From: Ignavibacteria bacterium
GTDB taxonomy: Bacteria > Bacteroidota > Ignavibacteria > Tepidaquicellales > Tepidaquicellaceae
Assembly: GCA_019694675.1 (NCBI GenBank)
Contig: JAIBBK010000025.1
Location: 16,770-80,769, forward strand
Length of the DNA stretch: 64,000 nt
Reading direction: 5' to 3'
Shown: piece by piece, positions 37,201 to 45,801 of the stretch
How positions within the stretch are numbered: position 1 is the first letter of the stretch
How the letters are laid out: each line of letters opens with the position of its first letter
Translations under genes and position numbers: made by a program
Notes under the pieces: model-generated
The model's input: the letters and a program-made list of their open reading frames with translations, nothing else
Databases searched by the model: none
What the model was told of the DNA's origin: nothing

Positions 37201-37481
37201 GCATATCTGGCAAACTTTGACTGGCCTTTGGGCCATTCAAAGCCGGAGTTACCCGTAGATGGATCTCTGTTAAAGGATCCGTTTGACCTGAACCACGTGC
37301 TGATCTGGTTTACATCCAGTTTCTTGGAATCTACCGCACGCAGATTATCAGGCGTTGACATAATCCTGTAGGGAGTGTTTCCAGTGTTATCCTGGCTCCT
37401 TGTCGGCTTGTCTTTGGGTTTCATCCCATAGGCAAAAACCAGGACAATCGGGATTATGAAAAACAATACTTTTTTTATCAT
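34236..37481 (-). CDS. Large secreted protein with T9SS-type C-terminal domain
   Basis: 1081 residues. A signal-like N-terminus (MIKKVLFFIIPIVLVFAYG) is followed by a long beta-rich part with fibronectin-III-like stretches (GGVYRFQGYNVYQI, then GTPYYYSVTAYYYDS). The C-terminus has the FCB sorting-domain layout: VGVFPNPYFGGSS, then FSNLPPKCTIYIYTLDGILVRKI, then PVASGMYIAYVD. Proteins of this plan are abundant in Ignavibacteria and are taken as surface-exposed; no catalytic site is visible. It lies between a TonB receptor gene (97-nt gap with hairpin) and porV (73-nt gap with hairpin). Confidence 0.8.
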   Translation of the reverse strand: MIKKVLFFIIPIVLVFAYGMKPKDKPTRSQDNTGNTPYRIMSTPDNLRAVDSKKLDVNQISTWFRSNGSFNRDPSTGNSGFEWPKGQSKFARYASGIWIGAVVDGDTLVCIAEYDYEYLPGYVDDNGNPQGNDDPNYRIYNLSSTDTSDYGPWRTIAAGQGAYLDSAGNPLLLGSQTMFYSYTDGYASAHGNNAGSTAPLKAQILQTNWSYNVNGPLSNMSFSEFRIINRSNQPWTKCYIALWTDDDLGDANDDACAVDTTLDLGITYNFDNNDPNYGVAPPAVGFDYFRGPIVPSPGDTVRYFQPPGSNNLIVKPNFRELGVSAFNTYSNGDPSVGDPSNFRETYLNLQGIKKNGTPWVTPGGDTTTFAYSGDPSTGGGWNETSGGDRRFMQCSGPLVVNPGDTQSIIVAQVIARGENNLKSVKALKEADDLAQRIFDNNFAVPDAAKCPNVSSYAPGNGKIYLSWGDENERNDSIVNKLSGGVYRFQGYNVYQIVPGTNGSTPEQRTLIATYDLIDGIGDIKDSVLLPEYGTYAVIVVQKGTNNGISRYIVLDKDYITNTFIVSGTPYYYSVTAYYYDSIGGITPRVNESPVQSCVIQVIPQTLSAGTQVNYGLGDTVYTSNRDLGVMPIIIEPLNLKSAAYESVYGGTNARPTWSLYRTLSGGSRELLYENIDDFSGTQDTARTIDGFLMIHQVISDSGLVPDPGLPSDSTKSRQIAWTYDPPGGEWFVGPDTNAVKTAKIITNRQFQSRSLGMSFPTNGTFRNSTSRVKANGQNFVQTGTSPILNGGPLRKIQIKFGPEFTSKAYRYVPTDTNYTNTPYNNMVDVPFSAFMVDELDSTGGAPRQMNVAFMDADNSGTWNPKGGTANNFEKLGGYEFTYILASVYNPNPDNNYTNKNPGLASPTLGFPAMDVMYGWLPRLRSGVTLESISGTLTVTPYRITKPNFVPGYPMRYSWNVTGTQTNDDAVASSKIDKVGVFPNPYFGGSSLETDPFDRFIYFSNLPPKCTIYIYTLDGILVRKIVRDNNDPNNSLERWDLQNANQIPVASGMYIAYVDAGSIGAKTLKIAIFAPTERIQTF

Positions 37482-37535
37482 CTTGGTAGCTTTTTAATAT
37501 TTGAAAATTGTGAACAGACTCATTCATCAACACCC

Positions 37536-37564
37536 GGGTGCCTCCCGGTTTCCGGGAAGCACCC
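37536..37564 (-). repeat. Stem-loop between TonB receptor and T9SS cargo genes
   Basis: GGGTGC-C-TCCCGG (37536-37548) pairs with CCGGGA-A-GCACCC (37552-37564), 12 bp with one mismatch and a TTT loop. No T tract follows on the minus strand. It is a stable intercistronic hairpin. Confidence 0.7.
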
Positions 37565-37577
37565 AAGCTTATTTCGT

Positions 37578-40451
37578 TTAGAAGTTCAGTCTCAATCCAA
37601 ATCGAATCTGTCTCGGAGGTCCGTAATTTATTACCGCTTTTGACCTCAACTCGTACCTTCTGACGTATTCCTCAGGAGTTACGCCCGGCCTGTTGAACGA
37701 TTCAATCGTACCTTTTCCAGCTTCGGAATTAAGATAACCGGTTGTGCCCGGCAGTCCGCTTGATTCCCAAACGTCGTTGACGAGTTCCGAATTGAGAAGG
37801 TTGATCACATATATGTATGCATTCAGGTCAAGCTTCCAGATTGGGAAGGTCTTGTCCAGTTTGAGGTCCACTCTGTTGTTCCACGGACCGTATGCACCGT
37901 TGATAGGTGAAAGAAGCGGAGCTCCGACACCGGTGGCTGCAAACGGATCGATCGAATTTGACTTGATGGAATAAGGCCTGCCGCTGTTGAATGTGTAAAG
38001 CAAGTTCACACCGAATTGCGACAGCACATCACCCATCCAGTTCTTCGGTACGTCAGTTCTTCCGAACCTGTAGTCAAGATTCAGGACACCTGTCCATCTC
38101 TGATCGTAGTCAAGCGGTGAAGTGAGCTTTGGCTGTCTTTCTCCAAGCCATGCCGCTGTTGAAGCAGAATTCGGATCTGAACCGGTACCTGAAGCAAAAG
38201 CAATACCAAGAGCAACGTTTATCGCAAGCCTTGAAGTCCTTCTCATGTCAATGGAAAGGTCAACGCCGCGTAGTGTTCCGTAGTCTTGATTTTCATAAAC
38301 CTGGATCTGATTCGGGAGCTGAGGATATTTCTTGATTCCGATAAGGTCTTCAGTTTCCTTGTAATAGGCAGTAAGGTCAAGCGAGAAGTTTGTGCCGACC
38401 TGCTGCTTCACGCCGATTTCATAAGACGTTGTCTTTTCCGGATTGAGGTTCGGATTTCCGAAAGATCCGCTGAATCCCGCACTGTTCACCCAGTATGAGA
38501 GATTTTCATATCCGTTGTAAAGATATTCAAGCGACGGAAGCTGAATGAACTTTCCGTATTGTGCATGGAAAACAGTATTGTTTGTGACAGGGAATGAAAG
38601 TCCGATTCTCGGGCTGAATGCCGATGTGGGTTCGCTTTCATCCGTGAAGTCTGCATCGTCAAGTACATTCGGATTTCCGAAGCTTGTGATTGCAGAAAGG
38701 TCTCTTACTCTCCATGAATTAGCATCAAGGTAGTCCCACCTTAAACCAACATTAAGCGTAAAGTCCTTGAACTCAACCTTGTCCTGTACATAAAGAGCAG
38801 CAATGATCGGGTGCTTTGCACCGTCACGGCCTTCGTCATTGTCCTGAAGCTCGATTTGTCCTATCGCTTCGTTATATACGGGTGCGTATCCGTAGTAATT
38901 TGCAAGTCCGATTCCTCCGTTAAATGCGGAAAGTTGTGCTTCAGCTCCTGAATTGATCGAGTTGTACATACCGGTCGGCCTCATGTCAACATACCTGATG
39001 GTATGATACTTGTATTCACCGCCGAATTTTATCTCGTTCTTTCCGGCCTGAGTTGTGAGGTTGAATGCCGTGCTCCAGTAAGAAGTGTTACTGGTTTCGT
39101 AGTAGTTCCTTACACGATTGTTCAAAGCGAATACTCCGTATTCATCAAGACCGATAGCACCGCCCGGTGTTGTAAGACCCTGGACGCTGTTCGGATCACC
39201 GTATCTGAAGAAATCACCAAGAAACTGTGGATCGCCTTCTTCATACTTGGTTCTGAAATAGTTGAACTGGACTTCGTAGAAAAGGTCTGACTTTACCTGG
39301 TGATTGATCTTTGCATAGTACTGATTCGTGTATTCCTTTATCAGAGGATTTCTTTCGGAGTTGAAGAGCAGATAAGACTGAAGGAATCCCCTTCTTGCAG
39401 TTTCAGCAAGGCTCATACCAAGCTTCAGCTGTACGGGAAGGTCTTTGTTCAGCTCCTGGAAATCAACATTAAGCTTTGCATTTCCTGACCATCTCTTCAT
39501 GTCATAGTTAGGGATTACATTGTTGGGCTGCTGAAGCTGATCCGAAATCCAGCTCGGACTGTACACCAGAGAAAAGTCCCTTTCTGCTCCAACATAGAAA
39601 TTAAGGAATCTTGAAAGGTCTTTGCTCGGAATGAGCGGGCCGCCAAATGCAAGGTTGTAAACATTATACCCCTGCGATACATCGTTCGAAAGCAATTCGT
39701 CGGTCAATACTTCAGCCGTACCTGAATATTTGTCGGTACCGCCTTTTGTCGTAACGTTGATAACACCGCTGAGAACGTTTCCGTATTCCGCGCTGAATCC
39801 GCCGGTCAGTACCGACATTTCTTCAAGCACGCTGTTGGAAACAAATGCGGTTGAGGTTCCGTCAAGCGGATTTGTGGTAAGAACGCCGTCAATGATGATG
39901 GCTGTTTCACCGTCCCGGCCGCCTCTGATGTTTATGTCGTTGCCTCTTTCATCCTGAATAACACCGGCTGTCGTTGAGGCGATGTTCTCAATTCCTCTGA
40001 TACCGCTGTTGTCAATGAATTCCTGACCAATGATCTTTCCGCTTTGGTCAGGCTGAATTGCATTTCGCTTGCCGACAATCTCGATCTCCTCTGTGGTGAT
40101 CTCACTCTGGCCTGTAACTTTGAGTTCAAAGTCAACACGTGTGGTAAGGTCAGCCGACACTTTCACGTCGGTGACTTTTTGATTGTCATAGCCAATGTAT
40201 GATGCGGTCATTGAATATGTGCCCACATCTACGTTGAGGATTGTATACTCACCGTTATCATCGCTGATAGCTCCAAGGTTGGTGCCGTCAACTTTGACCG
40301 TTGCTCCGATCAAAGGCGCTTTGTCCTTTGCGTCAACAACACGGCCGGTGATTTTACCCGTTGTCCCCTGCTTGTCGAATGCAAATAAATTTGCTGCGGC
40401 AAGAGTCAGAATAACGAGCAGGGAAAGAGCGAAATTTGTAGCTGTCTTCAT
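37578..40451 (-). CDS. TonB-dependent receptor with CarboxypepD regulatory domain
   Basis: The 957-residue outer-membrane receptor has a signal peptide (FALSLLVILTLAAANLFA) and a CarboxypepD_reg-like domain (about 30-115, GKITGRVVDAKDKAPLIGAT). A plug follows (about 130-240, with INIRGGRDGETAIIIDGV and FSAEYGNVLSGVINVTTKGG), then a 22-strand type barrel ending in RQIRFGLRLNF. It has the SusC-like N-terminal fusion but no SusD partner. Its position directly upstream of a T9SS cargo and porV suggests an envelope-assembly or scavenging role; the substrate cannot be told. AGGGGGA precedes the ATG. Confidence 0.88.
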   Translation of the reverse strand: MKTATNFALSLLVILTLAAANLFAFDKQGTTGKITGRVVDAKDKAPLIGATVKVDGTNLGAISDDNGEYTILNVDVGTYSMTASYIGYDNQKVTDVKVSADLTTRVDFELKVTGQSEITTEEIEIVGKRNAIQPDQSGKIIGQEFIDNSGIRGIENIASTTAGVIQDERGNDINIRGGRDGETAIIIDGVLTTNPLDGTSTAFVSNSVLEEMSVLTGGFSAEYGNVLSGVINVTTKGGTDKYSGTAEVLTDELLSNDVSQGYNVYNLAFGGPLIPSKDLSRFLNFYVGAERDFSLVYSPSWISDQLQQPNNVIPNYDMKRWSGNAKLNVDFQELNKDLPVQLKLGMSLAETARRGFLQSYLLFNSERNPLIKEYTNQYYAKINHQVKSDLFYEVQFNYFRTKYEEGDPQFLGDFFRYGDPNSVQGLTTPGGAIGLDEYGVFALNNRVRNYYETSNTSYWSTAFNLTTQAGKNEIKFGGEYKYHTIRYVDMRPTGMYNSINSGAEAQLSAFNGGIGLANYYGYAPVYNEAIGQIELQDNDEGRDGAKHPIIAALYVQDKVEFKDFTLNVGLRWDYLDANSWRVRDLSAITSFGNPNVLDDADFTDESEPTSAFSPRIGLSFPVTNNTVFHAQYGKFIQLPSLEYLYNGYENLSYWVNSAGFSGSFGNPNLNPEKTTSYEIGVKQQVGTNFSLDLTAYYKETEDLIGIKKYPQLPNQIQVYENQDYGTLRGVDLSIDMRRTSRLAINVALGIAFASGTGSDPNSASTAAWLGERQPKLTSPLDYDQRWTGVLNLDYRFGRTDVPKNWMGDVLSQFGVNLLYTFNSGRPYSIKSNSIDPFAATGVGAPLLSPINGAYGPWNNRVDLKLDKTFPIWKLDLNAYIYVINLLNSELVNDVWESSGLPGTTGYLNSEAGKGTIESFNRPGVTPEEYVRRYELRSKAVINYGPPRQIRFGLRLNF

Positions 40452-40501
40452 GTTTCCCCCTATTGTTTAAAAATTTGAAGGTTGATTAAAAAAACTGTTT
40501 C

Positions 40502-40545
40502 AAAAAAAACCCTCACACCGGATGAAATCCGAGAGTGAGGGTTGT
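40502..40545 (-). terminator. Rho-independent terminator of T9SS BNR-type gene
   Basis: AACCCTCAC (40508-40516) and GTGAGGGTT (40535-40543) form a 9-bp stem, with CGGAT/ATCCG stacked inside. On the minus strand it is followed by about seven T. It separates the gene at 40572-42329 from the TonB receptor. Confidence 0.88.
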
Positions 40546-40571
40546 TATTTTCTTTGGTGTTCAAAGAACGA

Positions 40572-42329
40572 TTACTTAATAAGCATCATCTTCTTTGTTT
40601 CCCTGAAATCACCGGCGCTCAGCGTGTAGAAGTATATTCCGCTTGAGAGGTTATTAGCACCGAATGTTACTTCTTGTGTTCCTGCTGAAACAACTTCATT
40701 GTTGATAAGAGTTGCAACTTCCTGTCCCTGTGAGTTATAAACCTTCAGGGTCACATTGGCACTCTTCTTTATATCAAACCTTATTGCTGTGGTCGGGTTG
40801 AACGGATTCGGGAAGTTCTGATACAGGCTGAAGTCTCCCGGCACAACACTTGAAATAGTGTTCACACCGGTAAGAAGAACATCTGTGGTAATACCAACAC
40901 CTGTGCCGTTTCCGATAGGAGCTCCGTTTACGTGTGTTCCTGCGAGCGAGTCACTTTGTACAAACATCTGTACCTTACATGTGCTTCCGGTAACATTGCT
41001 CGTAGGAGAAATGCTGAGGAACCTGTAGTCTCTCAACGGTGTCGGAGGAGTCATTCTTTCCGGCGTTGAGTATGAATTTCCGTTGTTTACTGAATAAGTG
41101 AACCAGCCTGCGAAATATGAACTTGTATCAGTTCCGGTTTGTCCGGTGGTGGCCAAGAAACCGACAAATATTCCGCCAAGCGTATTTGATCTGCCGATCG
41201 CAGGTCTGCAAATCGGGAGGAATGCATCCGAAACGCTTCCCTGATTCGGGAAGAACGGAACTGTTGCATCGCTGGCAACTACTTTTGCAACGCCGCCGTT
41301 TACGTCAGGCGACCATACCCTGATCTGTGACGGAAGTCCCGGGAAGAAACGGGTTGCCGTAAGGAGTGATGTATTGAAAGCAACATGAGGCTTGCTGTTG
41401 TTGTCAAACACCATCGAAACGCCTCTGAGACATCCGATTGAGTCAGTTGCTTCATTCCAGTCCCAGATCTTCTGCTTTGGTGTCCAGGTAAGACCGCCGT
41501 CTGCTGAACTTCTGTAGAACACATCGTTCGGATCAACATTGTCTGAACCGACAAATGCATGGCCGACTGTTCCGTTCGGAGCAAGCGCAAGAGAATAAAC
41601 TTCAGCCTGGTCACCGTCAAAAGTCTGCCATCCCGAGAAAGTTCCGGGAGTCGCTATATCTGTGGCTTTGTTGGTATAAGAGAAGACCTGACCATTAATC
41701 GATGAAGCAAAAACGATGTTATTGTTCGGTAAAGCCAGCACTCTTGCCCAAATAGGATCGCCTTCAGTGGATACACCCGGATCAATTTCATTGAATGAAC
41801 CAAAACCTGGGCCCTGATCATAAAGGATCTTTGTGTGAGTTGTTGATCCGTTTGTATTGTTGTGGTTTGCAATTACAGCTGCTCCGCTGACCAAACCGCT
41901 GATGGCCGGGAAACCGCTTCTTCCTGAACCCGGAACATCACCAAGGTTTTCAAATGAAGCTCCGAAATTTGTGCTCAACAGGTATGCGCATGCCCTTGTG
42001 GCAAAACCTGCTACTGTTGAATACATGAATGTGGCGTGAACGTTTGCTGGCACGAGTGGATCCTGCCATATTTCCTGAGGAACAGCGTTTGACTGAAGGT
42101 CATACACTGTTGCTACAGGTGTTGTTACCAGATTGAAAGTCAAACTTGAACTCTGATAAGGCGGTATGACCATCCTTGATGGGGTAACAGTGTATCCCGA
42201 GGTATTGTCATACTGCTCTGAACCGTCTGAAACTTTGTGTGTCCTTAGCGACCTGTTGTCTTTAGCCTGAACAGCTGCTGAAGCAACCAACAAGAGAATA
42301 ACAAGAACAGAGAGTAGCTTCTTTGACAT
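40572..42329 (-). CDS. Secreted BNR/sialidase-like protein with T9SS sorting domain
   Basis: A 585-residue product with a signal peptide (KKLLSVLVILLLVASAAVQA) and a central propeller-like part with BNR/Asp-box motifs (FYRSSADGGLTWTPKQ, SVNNGNSY, LSTNFGASF). A textbook type A T9SS domain follows: LYQNFPNPFNPTTAIRFDIK, then VYNSQGQEVATLINN, then LSSGIYFYTLSAGDF, ending KKMMLIK. No clear sialidase Arg triad is visible, so enzymatic activity is not claimed. It has its own strong promoter (42394-42422) and terminator, suggesting high independent expression. Confidence 0.85.
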   Translation of the reverse strand: MSKKLLSVLVILLLVASAAVQAKDNRSLRTHKVSDGSEQYDNTSGYTVTPSRMVIPPYQSSSLTFNLVTTPVATVYDLQSNAVPQEIWQDPLVPANVHATFMYSTVAGFATRACAYLLSTNFGASFENLGDVPGSGRSGFPAISGLVSGAAVIANHNNTNGSTTHTKILYDQGPGFGSFNEIDPGVSTEGDPIWARVLALPNNNIVFASSINGQVFSYTNKATDIATPGTFSGWQTFDGDQAEVYSLALAPNGTVGHAFVGSDNVDPNDVFYRSSADGGLTWTPKQKIWDWNEATDSIGCLRGVSMVFDNNSKPHVAFNTSLLTATRFFPGLPSQIRVWSPDVNGGVAKVVASDATVPFFPNQGSVSDAFLPICRPAIGRSNTLGGIFVGFLATTGQTGTDTSSYFAGWFTYSVNNGNSYSTPERMTPPTPLRDYRFLSISPTSNVTGSTCKVQMFVQSDSLAGTHVNGAPIGNGTGVGITTDVLLTGVNTISSVVPGDFSLYQNFPNPFNPTTAIRFDIKKSANVTLKVYNSQGQEVATLINNEVVSAGTQEVTFGANNLSSGIYFYTLSAGDFRETKKMMLIK

Positions 42330-42393
42330 TTTTTTCTCCTTTTGTTTTATGATTATAAATCAGTTTCGTTGTTAAGGGTTGTAATTTTGCGTC

Positions 42394-42422
42394 AATATAG
42401 CAGTAATGTGAAATGTTGTCAA
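42394..42422 (-). promoter_or_regulatory. Strong promoter of T9SS BNR-type gene
   Basis: On the minus strand TTGACA (42422-42417), a 17-nt spacer and TATATT (42399-42394), about 65 nt before the ATG. A 10-bp direct repeat CTATATTGAC recurs with 27-bp spacing across it. The leader is AT-rich and carries AAGGAG before the start. Confidence 0.7.
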
Positions 42423-42509
42423 TATAGATTTTAGTATGAACAAATCGTAAAGAAAACTCGGGCGGAAAACCTTACTGTACGGGCATTTGCGGTCGCAACG
42501 CCTGTGACA

Positions 42510-43430
42510 TTATTCCGTTATCACAAGTTCTTTCAGTATCTTTCCGAACATTATCCGGGAAATGCGGTCTTTGCTCTCTTCCGTCTTTCCGGCAATGTGG
42601 TTTGTCATCAGTACATTCTTCAACTGTGAAAACGCAGGATTTATGTTTGGCTCGTTTTCAAAAACATCAAGGCCGGCAAATCTTATATTCCTTTTATCGA
42701 GCGCTTCCAGCAGAGCTCCCTCATCTGTCACGGCACCTCTGGAAGTGTTAATGAAGACTGCATCCTTCCTCATCATGCTGAACTGCTTTGCGCCCATGAA
42801 TCCCCTGTTTTTCTTTTCAAGCGGAATGTGAACCGTTACAATGTCGGAATGATTGAGAAGATATCTGAGACTCCTGAATTCAAAATCCTTGTGACGAGAC
42901 CTCACTTTGGCATCCGTATCATTCGCAATCACTCTCATGCCGAATGCATGCGCAAGCATACCGACATAACTGCCCACTTTGCCGAATCCGATTACTCCTA
43001 TGTTCTTTCCATAGACCTCATTCCTTCTGAAGTCAACGTCACCGAAATTTCCGGAACGCACGCGGCCTTCAGCAGCAGTGATGTTCTTGTATATCGAAAG
43101 GATCATGGCGACAGTGTGCTCAGCTGCCGAGATATGATTTCCCTCTTCCGCATTCATGACCTTGACTCCAAGCAGTGACGCCGCCTCCGTGTCAATGTGA
43201 TCTGTGCCCTTTGTGAAGGTCGCAATTATCCTGAGATTTGAGGAACGGAGAAATGAAGCATCAATTTTTCTAGTGCTTCTGATCAGCAGTACATCAAAAT
43301 CCCGGAATTCACGCAAGATATTTTCATTTGAAATTCCGGGTCTTGATACGACGGTGAATTTTCCTTTTGGAAGGAGGTTTGCCCCGGCCAGGCTTACCGG
43401 ATCGGCCGCAAGGATCTTTACTGCTGCCAT
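42510..43430 (-). CDS. D-isomer-specific 2-hydroxyacid dehydrogenase (SerA-like)
   Basis: A 306-residue short-form enzyme of the D-2-hydroxyacid dehydrogenase family. It has a split catalytic domain with NLRIIATFTKGTDHIDTEAA, the NAD Rossmann motif IGVIGFGKVGSYVGMLA (followed by acidic AND, consistent with NAD), INTSRGAVTDEGAL with the substrate Arg, FENEPN with the Glu, and TNHIAGKTEES with the catalytic His. No ACT domain is present. 3-phosphoglycerate dehydrogenase is the first guess, but other 2-hydroxyacids are possible. It lies 49 nt downstream of engB on the same strand. Confidence 0.82.
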   Translation of the reverse strand: MAAVKILAADPVSLAGANLLPKGKFTVVSRPGISNENILREFRDFDVLLIRSTRKIDASFLRSSNLRIIATFTKGTDHIDTEAASLLGVKVMNAEEGNHISAAEHTVAMILSIYKNITAAEGRVRSGNFGDVDFRRNEVYGKNIGVIGFGKVGSYVGMLAHAFGMRVIANDTDAKVRSRHKDFEFRSLRYLLNHSDIVTVHIPLEKKNRGFMGAKQFSMMRKDAVFINTSRGAVTDEGALLEALDKRNIRFAGLDVFENEPNINPAFSQLKNVLMTNHIAGKTEESKDRISRIMFGKILKELVITE

Positions 43431-43479
43431 TTTATGGGTGGATTGGATACGAAAAGCTGAAGCAATAATGCTCCAGCCG

Positions 43480-44070
43480 TCAATTGTCGAGGTAGTCCTC
43501 TACGAGCTTCAGAACTTCATTCTTTCCTTCTCCTGTGACTATAGAGAATGGAATGTAGTCAAGGCACAGATCGTCATTGTTCACAATTTTCGATGACCGG
43601 TAGATCTGCTTCTGCATCTTGTTGGAGGAGATCTTGTCTGACTTTGTAAGAACGATCACGAACGGTATTTCATAGTACTCAAGCCAGCTGACCATAAGCT
43701 CGTCAAGATAGGTCGGTTCATGCCTGGAATCAATGAGGACAAAAACCAGCTTCACATTCTGCCTCTCACTGATATAATCCTCAACGAGTTTTCTCCACCC
43801 AGCCCTTATCTGCTCGGGAACCTTGGCATATCCGTAACCCGGAAGATCAACAAGATAGAATTTCTCGTTGATAAGGAAATAGTTCAACTGCCTTGTCTTG
43901 CCGGGAACAGAGCCGATCTTTGCAAGCTTCTTCTTATTGCAGATTGTGTTGATCAGCGACGACTTTCCTACATTGGACCTCCCCACAAATACAAACTCTG
44001 AAAGTACAGAATTTGGAAGCGCTCTGAGATCGTAGATGCTCTTGATAAACTCCGCTGATGTGATTTTCAT
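43480..44070 (-). CDS. engB: Ribosome-biogenesis GTPase EngB/YsxC
   Basis: The 196-residue GTPase acts in 50S subunit assembly. It has G1 FVGRSNVGKSSLIN, G2 KTRQLNYF, G3 VDLPGYGYAKV, G4 LTKSDK, and the C-terminal basic segment. Length is standard. It follows the ribosomal operon on the same strand after a long-loop stem at 44100-44145, so it may be read from partial read-through. Confidence 0.95.
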   Translation of the reverse strand: MKITSAEFIKSIYDLRALPNSVLSEFVFVGRSNVGKSSLINTICNKKKLAKIGSVPGKTRQLNYFLINEKFYLVDLPGYGYAKVPEQIRAGWRKLVEDYISERQNVKLVFVLIDSRHEPTYLDELMVSWLEYYEIPFVIVLTKSDKISSNKMQKQIYRSSKIVNNDDLCLDYIPFSIVTGEGKNEVLKLVEDYLDN

Positions 44071-44099
44071 TTTTCCCTGTGTCTTCTTATTCTCAAAGA

Positions 44100-44145
44100 G
44101 AAAATCCTTGACAATCTGATATTACTCAAACTGAAAAGGATTTTC
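44100..44145 (-). terminator. Stem at the end of the ribosomal operon
   Basis: GAAAATCCTT (44100-44109) and AAGGATTTTC (44136-44145) form a perfect 10-bp stem around a 26-nt loop in the 93-nt gap between rplQ and engB. There is no good T tract (TCTTTG follows), so it may be a leaky terminator or a processing site. Confidence 0.5.
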
Positions 44146-44163
44146 AAAAATGCTTCTTATATG

Positions 44164-44739
44164 TTAAGCTTTGGCTTCTGCGCCCTCTTTCTTCTTCTTT
44201 GGCTTTGCGGGCTTCTTTTCATCAGACTTTGCCTTTGGTTCGGTAGTCTTTACCTTCTTCGACGCTTTCTTTTCGTCTGATTTCTTGGTGTCTGCCTTGT
44301 CACCCTGGGCCGCTTCCTTTTCCTTCTGCTTCTCCTGCTTCTGCTCAACATAGTTGTAATCGACAAACTCAATTATCGCAGTCCTTGCACCGTCGCCGGC
44401 CCTGTTGCCGGTCTTGAGGACTCTGGTGTAACCACCGGGCCTGTCGCCGACTTTCACCGAGATCTCACCAAACAGAATATTGAGTGCATCTTTGTTCTCA
44501 AGGAATTTCCTTGCTTCCCTTCTCAGATGAACGCTTTTTTCCGGGGAGGAATCCCTGAGCCTGAGCGCCTTTCTTGCCTTCGTTACCAGCGGCTCTATGT
44601 AAAGTCTAAGTTCCTTGGCCTTTGCCTCAGTCGTCGAAATTCTCTTGTTAAGAATCAGCGAGGCCGAAAGATTTGACATGAGGGCTGACCTGTGGCTTGC
44701 GGTTCTCTTCAGCTTGCGCCCTTTTCTTCTGTGTATCAT
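44164..44739 (-). CDS. rplQ: 50S ribosomal protein L17 with long basic tail
   Basis: The L17 core is residues 1-125 (MIHRRKGRKLKRTASHRSAL, then RISTTEAKAKELRLYIEPLV). It is followed by about 65 residues of Lys/Glu/Ala-rich low complexity, against a usual total length of 115-130. It is the last gene of the ribosomal operon, 32 nt after rpoA. Tails like this are variable in L17 and probably disordered on the ribosome surface. Confidence 0.95.
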   Translation of the reverse strand: MIHRRKGRKLKRTASHRSALMSNLSASLILNKRISTTEAKAKELRLYIEPLVTKARKALRLRDSSPEKSVHLRREARKFLENKDALNILFGEISVKVGDRPGGYTRVLKTGNRAGDGARTAIIEFVDYNYVEQKQEKQKEKEAAQGDKADTKKSDEKKASKKVKTTEPKAKSDEKKPAKPKKKKEGAEAKA

Positions 44740-44771
44740 TATTCAGATCCTTTTCTGTTATCAGGTTTATA

Positions 44772-45773
44772 CTATTTCGCGGTCTCTTCTTTCAGGTATT
44801 TGTCAACGTCCATTCCGAAAGTAAGCCCGAAGTTTTCTATCAGCTCACCAAGCTCGGCAAGTGATTTTCTTCCGAAGTTCCTGTAGTGGAGCATTTCGCT
44901 TTCGTTCTTGCTTACGAGGTCTGAGATAGTCTTGATGTTTGCAGACCTGAGGCAGTTCTGTGACCTGACCGAAAGGTCAAGTTCATCTACGGGCATCAGA
45001 AGTATCTTTTTGATCCTCTCAAACTGCTCATCCCTTTCCTGTGTGACGGGCTCTTCACGCCTCGGAGCCTGCTGAGGGTTGAGGTTGAGGAAAAGCTGTA
45101 CATGATCCTGCAGAAGTTTTGCAGCATATACCAGTGCATCCTCGGGATTAATCGAGCCGTCCGTATTGATCTCAAGGATCAGCTTCTCATAATCAGTTCT
45201 TTTTCCGACACGCGTATTTTCAATCACGTAGTTTGCAAGCTTGACGGGAGAGAAAATAGAGTCAACGTAAATATACTCAATCGGCAGGGCAACATGCTTG
45301 TTGTCTTCTGCCGGCACATATCCTACTCCCGTGCCCATCCTGAGCTCAATGTTGAGGGTGGCATCCTTGTTGAGTGTTGCAATGTACTTATCGGGATTGA
45401 GGACCTCAAAATCACTTGTATTCTGCTGAATATCTTTGGCAGTGAATTTGTGCGGTCCTTTGAGTGTGAATTCGATCTTTGTGCCTTTTCCGGTAATGTC
45501 TTTGAACCTGACTTCTTTCAGGTTCAGAATGATCTCGGACAGGTCCTCCACCACGCCTTTCAGCGTCGTAAATTCATGCGGGGCATCGTTTACCTTGATG
45601 GCAATGACCGCACTGCCCGGCAATGATGAGATCAGTATTCTTCTCAGTGAATTTCCAAGTGTTACTCCGTATCCTCTTTCGAGGGGTTGAACGATAAACC
45701 TTCCAAATGTCTCCGTGTATGTTGATTCTTCCTTTAAGATAGCATCCGGCATTTGAAAATTGTTGATCTTCAT
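44772..45773 (-). CDS. rpoA: RNA polymerase alpha subunit
   Basis: The 333-residue alpha subunit has the N-terminal dimerisation domain (GRFIVQPLERGYGVTLGNSL, then EFTTLKGVVEDLSEIILNLK), a linker, and the C-terminal alpha-CTD (about 255-320, DELDLSVRSQNCLRSANIKT) that contacts UP elements and activators. It sits in the usual place between rpsD and rplQ. Confidence 0.97.
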   Translation of the reverse strand: MKINNFQMPDAILKEESTYTETFGRFIVQPLERGYGVTLGNSLRRILISSLPGSAVIAIKVNDAPHEFTTLKGVVEDLSEIILNLKEVRFKDITGKGTKIEFTLKGPHKFTAKDIQQNTSDFEVLNPDKYIATLNKDATLNIELRMGTGVGYVPAEDNKHVALPIEYIYVDSIFSPVKLANYVIENTRVGKRTDYEKLILEINTDGSINPEDALVYAAKLLQDHVQLFLNLNPQQAPRREEPVTQERDEQFERIKKILLMPVDELDLSVRSQNCLRSANIKTISDLVSKNESEMLHYRNFGRKSLAELGELIENFGLTFGMDVDKYLKEETAK

Positions 45774-45801
45774 TCTGATGACGTCCTTTTTTTAATTAAC
45801 C

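Noticed and set aside
44171..44353. Phe/Ser-rich frame on the plus strand
   Set aside because: It is the antisense of the Lys-rich tail of rplQ, a common artefact of low-complexity coding sequence.
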